DNA from: Ceratobasidium sp. AG-K | Taxonomy: Eukaryota > Basidiomycota > Agaricomycetes > Cantharellales > Ceratobasidiaceae | Reading direction: 5' to 3' | Assembly (NCBI GenBank): GCA_037039685.1 | Contig: JAWNGF010000011.1 | Span: 1,054,001-1,118,000 of the forward strand | DNA length: 64,000 nucleotides | Program-made: the position numbers and the translations under genes | The notes under the pieces: model-generated | The model's database searches: none | The model's input: only the letters and a program-made list of their open reading frames with translations | What the model was told of the DNA's origin: nothing | Shown here: piece by piece, positions 34,633 through 50,800 of the stretch | Numbering within the stretch: position 1 is the stretch's first letter | How the letters are laid out: every line of letters begins with the position of its first letter

Positions 34633-35099
34633 TGCGATGGTGGAGATGGCTGGAGAACCTTGGAGATATACGAGGATAAAGTTTGGAGATGAGGTGATGT
34701 AGAGTGTGCTGGCGGTCACCTGGTGTGCTTCGAAAGTTCGGAATAGGGGCCTGCCCAGAAAGAATGGATTATAAGAGGACTATGGCGCTTGTGAGGCTGG
34801 GCTTCGACGCAGGCGATGCTTTGGCGAACTAGCGATGGACGCGGTTTTCTGTGCCTTTTACAGGTTGGACAGCCACTGGGCGTGTTTTATTTAGGCATTC
34901 CACGGGCGGGCGGCTAACGACAAAGCGCACCACTGGCATGGGAACAAGGTCGATCGTCGTCTGGGATCGTCGTGGGCACTCGCGGATAACTCGCTCTGGG
35001 TATTTCTGTCGGGCAACATTCGGTATACGCATAAAGAACGTTTATTAAAATAGCACATATCGCAGGAATCGAAATCGGAATACAACTAAGGCAAGTCTA
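34633..35099. other. Intergenic between CRIB gene and DBP2
   Basis: Promoter of the CRIB gene and 3' flank of DBP2, both on the minus strand. No other feature seen. Confidence 0.6.
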
Positions 35100-37608
<2,509 letters not shown>

Positions 37609-40600
37609 TATACGATTAGAAAGATACGGATAGGAACTTGGTAGTAAAGGACTGAGAAGGTTTAATGCCGATCGAGGAATGCAGCAAAAGTCTAAGGTTG
37701 TGGAAGGAGAGCACAGCAGGGTGGAGCGCTTACCTGGCTCTTACGCAAAACTTCCCAGGCAAATGGTCCGTGCACCGGCCCGCTTACATCATAAACCCGC
37801 ATGGCCGCATACCCTCGACAGCTCCACAATCAAATTCCCCACCACGACGAAGTGTAGTCCCACGGACAGACAACGCATGGTAATAATGGTGCATAGAAGT
37901 CGACTGCTCGAGCGCTCAAGCACGGCAAACCCCGTTAGCCGCGTTGTGGTCATCTGCACCTCTCATCATGCATATCACGAACCCAACAATTCGAACCTGT
38001 GTGCGCTCGGTTGTTCCGCCTTCTTCAACCTCAGGCCTTCGCCGACTCGGAAATCTTGAATTTGCATTGAATTTGCAGCTTTAACCCCAATAATCCGTCC
38101 ACAGTGAGAAGCACGAGCACTGACTGACACCTATATCTCGGTCCTAGGGTGGGGTATTGCGGCCAGCTGCCAGCAGTGCTGAGAACAACAAGAAGCGGTG
38201 GGTGGCGGCGACGGTTCGGGACGGCGCTAAACGGAGAGCCCCATTTCAACAGCTTCCTGAATCAATAAGATAAGCCCTATGAACGCATATCCCGCATATA
38301 TGCGCCCTCAACCTATTCAAAGTGTACTACCCACTACTGGATCGGGTTGCCAGAACCAATCTAAGACGCCCAATCACACACGATGCATTTTTCTCGGCAT
38401 CTGAGCGCCTTTACGTCAAAGAGATTGTTGGAGGTTGAGTAATCCCGTTCCGATCGGGAGCCCTACACTCGAGAGGCTAAAAGGTGCGAGGGCAGAGTTG
38501 ATGGGATCTGATGAATGGTCTCATCGGTGTCTAGACCCAGCTTACGAACGTCTTGTACGGCGAATCTCTGTTGGATCGTGGCTCGCGTAAATGGGATGGT
38601 TCGTCTCTAGGGTTGTTCGGAGTGAAAAGTCTGATCATAGTCTGGACCCGTTCAGAGCTCTGAGGCAAGAGCTCAGTGGGGCTAACGTGGAGCTCAGGAA
38701 TTATGTACGTCATGGAAGGCGTGAGCCGAGTACAGTGGTTTATTACCACCAGGTGGTTCTTATCTGGCGATGAGACCCGGAGCGCATAACGCTCGATAAA
38801 GCATCCGTGAGTCTTTGCATGTACCCACATCGTAGCTCGGTCTAAGTCTATAACGACAAAAATGATTTCAACCTTGTCCGAGATCAAAAGAGCGAAGGTC
38901 CGAAGTTCCGGGATAAGAATTAGAGAATAGATACAACCCATTCGGCAGCTGAAACTTGATCGACAACACAAGCGAGCTGCTGAGGCTCCGCAACTTGGTT
39001 ACAAAAGATCGACTTGGTATTGCCACCAACCAAAGGCATCGCATGGGTGCCTATTCAGACTGACTGGCTTTGTACGGCAGACATTTTAAGGTAGCCTTGT
39101 TGTGTCTCCCTAAGTTGTTGCGCCACCGATAGGGCCGTAAAGCGAACGAAGGAGGGAGGGCTGAAACAACTAAATCAGTCAAAGTCGCAAAGTTGAGCTT
39201 GAGGTAGCTTGCTATACCTGTATATCTGTTTCTGTGTTTGGGGCAGGGGGCGGAGGGGGTGTAGACGGTCTTTATGAGCGAGGTCAGCATCCCCGAATAC
39301 GGTTTGAGCCGGGGCTCACTTACGCAGCGCCGGCCATTGTCGATTTTGACACCGGTTCGAAAATTGAAGGGCTGGGACGTAAGTTACACTGGTATGGGGT
39401 GGTGCTAAAAGTACAGAGAATGTAGCGGGTGGTTTATGTAGGTGTGCTAGCGCGAAACAGTCAGACAGGGGGTAGGATTAGATGTATAGAGGGAACGAGC
39501 CCAAGGGGTCTTTAACCAGGCCGTTGCCATGGGGTGGCTGACTGCCCACAGCATTGGGCCTTTCCAAGTGGCAGCATAATCACCGGGTCGCGTTCGGGCA
39601 AGGGAAATATAAGAAATACCAGAGGCCAGCGAGGATTGTGTTGGGATATAGCTCCTAACAGCCAATGAAGAGATGTTGTTGGGGAAGCCTCAACCAATTT
39701 GGGGCGTGGGCTCACTTCTGAAAGTGATTTTCTTGTTGGCGTGCGATCCTCGAGTGACCGCATAGCACCGATTGGGGCCACGTCCTGGTCAACAGATTTC
39801 TGCGAAGAGTCACATCATAATCTGCCCATAGCGGTCCGACTAAGTCATCAGGGCTATTTGTCCGGTAGCCGCGGCCTTCTCGCAATTCCACCTCAGCGTG
39901 CTGCTTAGATAATATTATAAATAATAGATTTTGCGTCCTTATCAAGTGCCACTGGCAGTCGTCCCATGAAAGGTTCGCCACCAATTCGGTATTCCAAAGT
40001 TGAACCGGTGACCCTACCATTACTGGCTCGCCCGCGTTGCAAGCCTGATGCGTGCACAGTCTTGACCGCTTTTTGGCGCGGAAGCAGCGAGCTGATGGGT
40101 GCTGCCGCGAAGCTTGGTTCTGGGCAACGTAACTGGGTGGTGCTCTAAGGTTTAATTCACTGTGACGGAGGAAAGATCACGAGCAAGCAACGTCCGGCTA
40201 CAAATGGTGCATGGATGTCTATTATTCGGCCATCTGAGCGCGGCAAGCCCGGTGGTGGCCCATTCTTTCGCTATGTATATTGTGGACCCAGACCGTCTAA
40301 GCCAGCGTGCAGTCTAGTGCTCCCTTCACCAAGCCTTAGCCTGTCTGAGTCTACCCGGAAATGACGATTCATGCCCAACAGGGCAACTCCCTTTATGATA
40401 ATAACCTGCCGAGTTTGTTGCCCATCGCTTATCCACCTGCATATCCATATGCGCGATTCCCGGAATGACGAAGAATGTCCGACGAATGGGACCTACAGCT
40501 GGTTCGAATACCTGCAATGGGGTATACCCTGACTATTAGCAGAAGAGCCTCGGCCTGGACTTGATTCCTAAGATTCTCCCCCGCATCGCCAACCTTCACC

Positions 40601-43600
40601 AGTGATGATTTTACACAATTCTATGATATGATTGGCCAGTTGCTCAAGTCCTACTTTGTCACTATCAACCAGCCGCAGCTCGGCCCGAGGAAAGGATCGT
40701 TGATCAGCTCTGGAAAGTAACATGTCTAGACCCCTCCATCAACCCCTTGTTACATTTCCATATTGGTCCTTAGGTCTCGGGCCGTCATTGACGCGATCAG
40801 TGGGCACTACGCTTTGTTGCGTCGCCCGCTCAAACCTCGGTTGGTTATGTGGCCAACCCAAATAGGTACATGCTCAGACGGTCGAGTTGCACCATGGCGC
40901 CAACTGAACTCAAACTTCCTTAAATTCGCGTCGTTATACCTCCAATACTACCCTCAAAGCTCGTACTCAACTGTCTTGTGCTTGTCTAACCTGCGCGAGC
41001 TATACACCACATCCTCCGTACTCTAAACGCATACTCTCCAAGTTGGTTCGACCAAGCCCCTCGGTGCTGCAAACGACACCAATATTAACAATGGACGGTG
41101 TCATGTACGTGACCCCTGGGCGCAATCGAACGAAACGCGACCGCAGAGGCTGATGTATTCCTACAGCATTCCTACTGCTCCTCCCCCTCCTTCTAATCCA
41201 GGTACAGAAATACAAGTATGGCTTGCCATCTCATGCTAGTTTCTATAGCCTTGACTAATTTATTGGTTTTAGTCCCCCCTCCTTCGATCGCTTTACGGTC
41301 TGGGGACGAACTAGGAAAGCTCAGTTTGGACATTGGGCTCCACTGTACAAAAGGCGGCCAACCTTAGCATGGGCTCGTGCAATATATTTTTTGGTTGGGA
41401 GCGATTCTATAGTGAGCGACTGGAGTGGAGAACTTGGTGGTTCGTTTTCGCGGTCAAATCCCCAGCAGCTGGATGTGCTGCAGTTGTGTTGTAACCCCAA
41501 ACCTACAACTCTGTTCTGGTGCTTTCGGACTTGAACAAAGTAGAACGTATCTTTCGTTTCAATCGACAATTTTTTGGACTGAATAGTCATGTAGCCGGAT
41601 CCAAAAACTTATAAAAGCCCAACCTGTCCAACCGCGACAGGCAGCAATATCCGGTTCCCACGCCGCGTAACGTATTGTGCCTCCCGTATCCACGCTAGTC
41701 CCGCTGAGCTCTGAAGCCCAGGCTCGCGATCAGGCCTGCTACTCGAACAGCCGCAAGCTGATAGAGATCTTCCGATGGAGTCTAGACACTGACGGGTTCG
41801 ATCATCAGATCGTATTCATTCTGCCCTTGTTCCTTTTAGCATTTCGAAATCCGGCGACCAGTAACGTTGAGTTTGTTCAAACCCTGACGATCGTATTGTC
41901 TAGGCCTGGTGGGACCCGCTGTCTAGACCGCCGTACTGTGCGCAAGTGAGTAGCTACGATTCCTTCGGAAAATTTCCCGTTTAGCCGTACTGGGACATCT
42001 CGAACTGATCTGGGCATATATGCGGGCTAATTATTCGTACAGTCGACTCCGTTCACTCTAGTGACTCGATCACACGAATTGCTTCGCTCAACGCTAGCTG
42101 AAGGTATCGTCACTGGTTGCCATCCCCAACGTCTAGCACCTGACGATATGTCCCTATCCTGAGACCACTTATTGGTGTCCTACAAAACGCCCGGTGGTCC
42201 ATGCACTGATTATGTTACTCATTGAACTTGCATATTTACCGAGCGCTAGACGATTAGCGAAATTTCACCCCGAGAATAGTACTTAGATCTCGATAAACTC
42301 TTAGCAAAACCCGAATTCTCAATTGGGATTTTGCTGATATCTGGATGAAACATCTTCGTTCAGCAAGTCATGTTCTTTAGCTTTAGCTTGCAAGCTCTTG
42401 TTTTCTGATCTCAAAATCATGCAATTAATGCCACCAATATTGCTTGAGCTGCAAAGGGACTACCGTCAAGTTGAATTGTGTTGAGCGTACGGATGACTTA
42501 CCTGGATGCGCGGCGAGTACGCAGCCCTACTGTCGAAGGACTGTGGTAACATCGGAACTGTAGGTGAGCCTTTTGTGCGCCAGTCATTTTTGGTCTACTC
42601 CTTCTCGTTTCTGCTCTTTGGCTTTGACATATCTATTGGATCCAGAGATCGCAAAAGTGAGCATCAGAAAATAGTTATCCGATTACATAACCCCGAATTT
42701 GAGATAGTAAACATTTTAGTTTGCCAAGCACCGATTGTCTCACAAAAGGTTCACCACAACAACCGCCTCCATCTCATAGACTACCGTTTAAGCCACTACC
42801 TGGTTTATTTGTGCTTATTCTATTGGGGAGTCTGTTCGGGATCCTAAGGTTAGACCGGACATCTCGACACTGTCGGCTCAACCCATCACACATTGCGAGC
42901 CCAACACGCACGGTCTAGAGCTCTGTCTAGCCCTTGGTATACATCCGGTCGTTCATAAATAGGCTTTATATCAAATTTTAAAGGCCCCTCGTAACACATC
43001 AATCCCCTGGGGTTGATAGCTCCAGCCTATCTACTGTGGTTTGCTTGTCCTGACGCATGCCGAAGCTCCCCAAAATGCCTGCGTTGGACTATCCATAGTG
43101 ATTTTTTAAGCGATTTGAAAGGTTTTACATGCACACTAGCATGGATTTCTCAGGAAGAGATTCTGAAACAGACGCCCTACACGTTCTTGCTTGCCTCGAG
43201 TTCGCTGGGAGATGGGTGCATTTGCAAGTTTGTCTGGCGAGTGAGCACCTAGATGTCGGCCTCGCCGCAACCGCCCCTCTGTATCTCTTACGCATACTTC
43301 TAATCAGAAAGAATCTCCACAATCAGAAATAGCTAAACTGTGGAGGCGTATCTTCTTTTTCTGCGCGCTGGGCGGAGAACCCCAGATTTACACGCAACCA
43401 AGTGGGCGTGAAATGCCGCCGGTGGTTGACTATGTCATGGCGCTGGTATGGTCTAAAATCCTATTGAGTGCATGTTTTCTTAAATGATCACACGATGTGG
43501 ACCTACAAAAGCCAAATTGTATGCCCAAATCCATCCAAGTCCTCCCCCCCCCCCCACAATGGCTCTTCGCAGTTCATTTGTACGAAGTTCATTAGTCTCG

Positions 43601-46600
43601 ATGATGAACGCTCCCCCGTAAGTGCGCCCCATATTTGAATCGGCAGTACTAATTCAATGATAAAGTCCCCCTCCCAATCCCGGTCCGAATCCGGGTCCAA
43701 ATACACAGGTACGATGAAACACTACTTGATCGTTTCCTTGATCATTTCGAAGAGCCGTAATGAATCTGTTTATTCAGCCATCCCCACTCCTTTTCTCCCT
43801 CTATGGAAACCCTAGGATTGGCCAAGCAAATTAAATATGTTCTTCTCGCGTACGAGCACCCTTTGTTCCCAACAAACCCCACTTCATTTTACTGGTTCCT
43901 CAAAATTAGTCCTTTTGGGATACGAGTGTCCTGTAGCGTTCTTGGCTGTGTTTGTCGTGAAATGCGTTTTGTGTCTTGCCTGAAGTCGAATGTACAGGTT
44001 TTGAAACTGTGATCCTGCTGTAACTCCGAACTCGAACAAGCGCTGAAACGGGTTCGGACAACATGTGTAACACATGCGCAAGCGCCACAGAGCCTCCTCA
44101 ACTTGACATAGGCCATACTTTGTGTTACGAGAGTAAACGAACCTAGGGCAAAGACTATACTCGTATTATGAGAAATGCACATTTACGTCTTGTAGTTCAA
44201 CCTTCACCCTCAAACTCGACGTTCTGGGCAACTAAAGTGTCGCACCCAAAACGAGTGTAGCCAATTCCTCTCGATTGCCGTAACCCCGAGGAGACCCGCT
44301 GACGATAAATCGCAGGGTTACACACGCTAGCTTACCGACTAACCGACTTCATTATCGCGATGTCTATCGACTGTTCCTGCTCGGTGGTGTGTGGGTATCT
44401 CACACTCATGCACCCTCAAGTCCATCACTTGAACTCCGAACGCCTACCTCGTCGGCCCGGCCGGTATATTATATCCAATCGAGGATCCGGCCGTTGACCT
44501 CGGCTGATGCATACACGCAAGATATTGATAGGAGCTCGGGGAGGGGGGGGGGGCATCACTACTGTATTAACCGGAACGTTTCCGCTTAGCGTTTAACCTT
44601 TAGCTTTCGTACCAGCTTTGGCCACGTCTTATTTCAGGAACTGGGGAAGTCTCGCTATCACAAAGTGGTGACGGGGTTCCACAAACGTACTGAGGGCATT
44701 GATTGGAGCAACTACCAGGCGTGAACCTGCAGGAATCTCCTGCCCCTTAGTTGGTTCCAGACGGGACCGTCACTCTGCCGCACCAACCTTTCGTGGTCGG
44801 AGATACATGTCTTCCAACAGAAAACCGCTCGTAGGCGAGATGTTAATTGCAGGCGATTCGAACCGAACTGCGATTGAGGTTGCCCTTTGGCTATGGCGCA
44901 TCCAACGGATACGCGGGGTTTACGTGTTGCAGGTACCGTATGAGGGCACTACTGCAAAGATGCAACGAAACTTGAGTTCGCCGAACAATACCCCAGCTTG
45001 ACCCAAGGGGGGCGGTATGTACAGTAATTGGCTTTGAATCCGGGCGAACTTTGTTTTTTTTTTCGGCAACAAATACTGTAAATTAATTCGCAGAATGGAT
45101 CTACCAGAACGCGACCCCCTATTTGGGGCATATAGCGCCTATCCAGTTACCTATGTGATTGATTTTATCTGATTTTGTCAGCATCTAGTCATGGGTGTGG
45201 ATCGCTCATAACCATATCTAGTTACTATACTTGTAATCACCGTGACCCGAGTTGAATCTTAGCCTTCAATCCTACGTGATATCCAAACTAAAGGGCTTAC
45301 GATAGTCTGAGTAATTCTGCCTCTGCTTGTCATACACGCCACGGTGCTAATCGTCGGACTCGTCACCTGCTGTAACTTCTCTACCCGGTACGGCCCCCGG
45401 CTGATGAAACCAAGTTTCTGTTCAGGTAGTGGCAAAACAGAGCAATACTCCGGTAGACTCGGTGTCAAAGTCTCCAAAAGGCGACTGCGGGCAACGGCAT
45501 CGCCCGTGGCCACCATGTATAGCGTCAGAGAAGATGATAAAGTAATGAACTAGATGGCAAATTGGAATCGTCAAACTTACAAAGAATCAACTACCGATAT
45601 GGCTAATGGGGTATCATTGAACTATGTGAGAGGGTAAAAGGTGGGTCTGGCGGCTTGGTGTATAGAGTATGAGGTACAGGGATGTAACAACGACAAAGCT
45701 GACCCCGGGTTAAATAACTCGCTTCACCCTATGGAGGGAGGGGAAGAAGATGTCTTACAGCACTACCAAATATTGAATCTCTACTTCATCAACTACAGAC
45801 CAAACTTCAATGAAGAATACTACGTAGTTTATTCGGGCAATGCCGGCAACTCAGCAGAAGCCGAGAATGCTGCGGAGTGCTGCAGAGCCCCGCGTAGGGT
45901 CCGGTGCATATTCCATTTTTGCTGACACAATTAGCTCAGTGCTTGTAGTACAGTTATTTCGTGAGCCTTGTGCCGGCGTGTGCTTGCTTGGGGGAGGGGG
46001 CATAGCATCCAGCGCTCCCGAGCCAACCACAACTGGTCTGAGTGACTTGTAGACGGACACGGTACGCCAGCTCCGAGCGGTACCTTGGGTATCCAACAAT
46101 TCGAGATTTGATGGAGACCGCAGTCAATGTGCGAAGCGTGCGTCGATTGAAGATTCGGCAGCCGAAATCCATGCGTTGGATGAATACGCCGATAGTAAGG
46201 TGACTAGGCTGGTGCCAGGTCTGATTCTTGGCTACAGATCTTCATCACCAGTTGGCTGACTATCATGTTCTATCCACTAGTCCTCCAGAACCAATGTTTT
46301 ATAGTAAGATCACGGATTGGAGTTCCGCCTAGCAGTCAATTTTTCACCTACACGGCATTGGAAAATCTCTCGTCAGGAGTGATACTCAGACATACTCGGC
46401 CACTAGTACCTACTGGGTCGGAGTCGAAGATTTTTAAACACTTGTGACTAGATCAGGCTAGCTCCCCATCCTTGTTGATACTATTGTCCAATACATTTCC
46501 CGCAATGGTGCATTTCTCAACTAACGAACCGAGGAGTCATAAGAAACTTGACGAGCTGCACTACGATCCTGTTAATGGTGTTAGAAGAGAATATGACTGT

Positions 46601-47889
46601 TGAATGCATTTACCCCCTTCGAGAACCTGGACTCAAAGAGCAATGGACATTAGATCCGTTAATACAGACGCTGCGATCGGTTCTTTGTGTTTTGGAGACA
46701 AGTAGCGTCATTTCGACATTACAAGCGTCGGTTTCTGACTTTCCTCCTAACCCTGAGCATGCCGGTTGATTTGTGCGCAGAATAGCCACAGTCTAGCTAC
46801 TCGCTGCCTCAGTGTAAAGGGAAAGCAGCTGCAGTGCAATATTTACAATTATAAGACCTCGTGTCAACTGGACAAGGGCGTACTCTACATAGAACACCAA
46901 GTTGACTAGGCTGTCCCGCTGAGCTAGGCTGTGGTCAGTATCATAAGTACGAGATATCAGTGTCGACCAAGTAGAAAACAACGGTTCCCGATGTTGTATT
47001 GAAAATAGTAAATCATTCCATACGTATTTGCGCTGGATATGTGTATTTGCTTGTTTTTGTATATTAATTCAAACCTCATACCCTATTTCCCTAAAGTTGA
47101 CAAGTATATGCGTTATGCATCTGGGATTTTCTGGACTCCCGGGAACGGATTGCGATACTGGGCTTGAAACCGAGGGCGATACAAGCTCAGGGGCCCTCAT
47201 CTATTCGAGACGTGAGTGCCTGCTCATCGCTATGCCATTTCACAGACAGGCGCCAGCGAACTCGCGCTTCAATACTCTGGCTCATCTCATTGTTCCACTG
47301 GGATAATCCAAGCGACGGTTGTCCTTGGCACCTTCAAGCGGCATTTCCCTGTACAACGCGACATGGGTGTACCAGAACCGACTCACAGCGTGCTCAGCGA
47401 AATCAGCATAGGCTCCAGAGGCTCCGGGGGGGGGGGGGTTACTTAACTCCACTGCCTCCAGAGATATCCGGATGCACTTGGAGACTCGGGAGACTTGTGG
47501 CCATGAGAACTCCAGCGTCTCTGAAGATCTCAGAGGATCCCCAGAAACTCTAGAGGCATGCGGGCTAAGTAACCTTCTCAAGATGCTCAGTAGTTTTCAT
47601 AGAGCGCACTGAAGGGAATTATTTTTTTGTCATCTATTGTAACTTCTGGATTCTTCACATTCAAGCATTCCTAAGCCTGGCAGTATTCGACGATCTCACA
47701 GGTTTTCATGACCTTTCCGCCACCGAATTTCCATGGGTTGATATCATTCCCTCAGGGTCCATTGGATCAGTCAACGTGAGGCACAACTCGGTCCCGAAGT
47801 GCTACGGAGCGCCGTCGGAGCACAATAGTGTGTATCTCGTACCTCCAGCCTAAGTCTCATCCTCCACCCTCATTCAGCACATCGTTGTA
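37609..47889. other. About 10 kb gene desert with decayed sequence
   Basis: Many short ORFs occur on both strands, none over 146 aa, none with a signature I recognise, and none extended by matching splice sites. A plus-strand frame around 39297-39400 and a minus-strand frame around 41020-41135 encode similar peptides (PGLTYAAPAIVDF versus PGVTYMTPSIVN, both followed by EGLGR), showing two diverged inverted copies of an old element. Homopolymer tracts lie at 43544-43555 (C12), 44543-44553 (G11) and 47426-47438 (G13). No reverse transcriptase, integrase, transposase or long terminal repeat was recognised. This looks like an old graveyard of repeats. Confidence 0.55.
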
Positions 47890-50800
47890 ATGGCCGATAT
47901 AGAGGACCCGGTTAGCCATTCTTCGGAGGCCAAGGGCAAACAGAGAGATTCGAATGATGATCCATTGGCCTCGGCGTGTGATGACGCAAACATTGTAAGT
48001 GGATAAATTACCGGGGGGGGGGGTGTTATGCGACGAGGTGATGGTAGTCATGCGGATTGAATGGGTTCTAACACAACTATTTTCAGTCTGAAGCTATTCG
48101 GCTGCCGGCCCCAAAACTGGTGTCTAGCCTGTACGATGAGCGAGTCAATGCGAAAGCCGAGCCAAATCTTCAAGCTGTCCAACCGGATCCAAGTACGCGA
48201 GCAACTTTCTTTATCGGCTAGGATTATGAGCCTTATCCGTTTAGATGCACCGAAAATCGTTAATCCATTGGTCGAGTTCGACGAGTATGGTACCGAGCTA
48301 CGCAAGGACGCAAGAGTCTGGAAAGTTTACGTCGAGGAAGCGGACAAATATGATAAGGAACTCGTTACTGGGTGGAAAGAGCGAGTTAACTATGAACACT
48401 TAATTTCATGGGCTTGCTAACGCCATTACACTGGGACTGTCTAGTTCAATAGATATGATCCTGAGTGAGTGCTTTGATTAGGTACGCATCGAGTCAGGAC
48501 TAATGCACTCTAAGTATTTGTGAGCATTGGATGTGTAGCCAACAGCGTATCGGTGCCTCGAAACTAATAGATTTATCTGATTAGGCCGCACTCTTCTCGG
48601 CCATATCAACCGCGTAGGCTGGATTCATACAAGCTCTGCAGTCATACGAGGACTAACATGAACTTGAATTTGTTTATTCGTAGGTTTTTGATCGAGAGCT
48701 CGAAGAAACTTCAGGAGGACCCAGCTGACGTATCGGCACAAACACTTCTCGTAATTTCTCAGACCCTGTTGGCACTGACAAACAGCACACAACCACCTGG
48801 TACTCCGGCTGCTCGTACGAGTAATGCCGCTGGATTCAAACCCACCAACACGGCCATATGGATCAATACCCTTTGGTACCTGTCTCTAAGTCTTAGTCTT
48901 GCCACTGCCTTCATTGGTATCCTTGCAAAAGAATGGTGCCATTCATTCCTAACTGGTCGGACTGGACACCCCTTCGAACAAAGCGAGCGTAGACAGCGAA
49001 AATGGGACATGATAGAGCGTTGGAAGATGCCAGAGCTTCTGACGCTGCTTCCTTCCTTGATCCATGCAGCACTCTGTACGTTTTTTTGAGAATGATATTT
49101 GTAAACCTGATACTCATAAAACACATTAGTTTTATTCGCCATAGGGTTATGTATATACTTATGGGACATGCATATCGCTGTTTCGATCCCGGTCGTCTGC
49201 GTGTCGGCGATCGCTTTTGGATTTTATGTGTGGTCCAGCGTGTCGGCTTGCGCGCTAGATTACTTCCCATATCCGACAATAATCTCCAGGTTGTACCACA
49301 CCCAGTGGGCGCAACGCATCCTGATGGCGGTGAAAGCTCGAGTCCGGGTTTCTTTTTCCGTATTGACGGAGATCGCATCTCTAATCTTAGGTCAACTCGT
49401 ACTTCCAGTCCTGACCAAAATCATATTCCCTGCCTTGCACATGCTCCTCCTTATCCCATTCATTCCAGCAAATATTCTCCCCCTACCCATCCTACTTTTG
49501 GATATTATTCCTAAATGGATCACACGATTTGAGCCGCCACCAATAAATTTTACACGTTCGCTTCATGGAGTTGCCAGTGCAAAGGAGCTTGCGCGTATCT
49601 TGCTGCATGGGTTATACTCTTACTTTATATGGAAGCCAGCGTTCCTCTTACATACATTGCTCGAATCGATTACGGAGAAATGGACAATGCTACTATCTTA
49701 TGTTTACGAAACCGAGCCACGCGAGATGCTAGAATTTGCACGACGATGGCTTTCGAGAGTCGGGACGAGAAATCCAGAGCATCAGAGTGCTGATGTAACG
49801 AGTCAGGCGTTGAGCTGGTTGATCAAGAATTGCGAGACGCCCCCATCTGTCGACGTAGCTCTGCAATCCATTGCAGGTGCCAACGACCGAATTTCACGCA
49901 AGCCTCTTCTGGAATGCCAAGCTACATTGCAGATTCTACGCCGCCTTGCATCCAGCAACCTGTACAGAGAGCCCGGCCCCCGAACAAATGCGATTATAGC
50001 TCTCTATTCTCGGGCACTTTCATTCTTGAGTACCCCCGTGGATTCGGGACCAAGTAACAAGCAAAGTAGGACGAGGAGCGAGTTGGAGGTTCTGATATGG
50101 GACTTGCAACTGGAGACCGAAAAGTGAGCATATAGGATATCTGGATTTGCAATAGCATGGAATTAATGATTCCCAGAACAATAGCCAAAGTAATCACCGA
50201 TGGACGCTTTCAACCCACTCAAAGCAATCTTGATGCGCTTCAAATAGGTAATACCGCGGCATCAAACAGTCTTAAAACCTTAAAGAAGGACAGTCGGGAT
50301 ACAGACGTTGGTACCAGCCGGGTCTTGGATTCAATCATCGAATTACTGGAGCTTCAATTGGGCCATCGCCACCCTCTTCATCAAGCGGCTCTCCTGTCGT
50401 TGGTTCACGCTGCTGTGCTACTCTCGTTATTTGCTCCGAAATACGCTAGTGGATCGATCCTTCCTGTATTATGCACTAGGCTTATATACGATCGGCATCA
50501 CTCCAAACGGGAATCTAGTTCGCATAGCCAGTTGCTGATCACCAATCTCGCGATCGCGTGCATATTTTTATGCGACCGATATGCGGTTCAAGACAGATTG
50601 AGCCAACTTGATGGTTCCTCTTGGTCTGAAGACGTTTTGCGAGGGCTTGTCGAGAGACACTCACAGGACCAGGTTGAGCTGAGGATGATGTCCCGGTTTG
50701 GAAGACAAGAGCTCGACGTCCGCCGGGAGGCTTGCAATCTCGAGAGCAGCAGTTCAAAACCACCAGCTACTTTTGCCAACCGTGAATCCAGATTCTATAC

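Noticed and set aside
37609..47889. Search for an intact retrotransposon or DNA transposon
   Set aside because: No reverse transcriptase, integ­rase or transposase signature, no long terminal repeats and no target-site duplications were seen.
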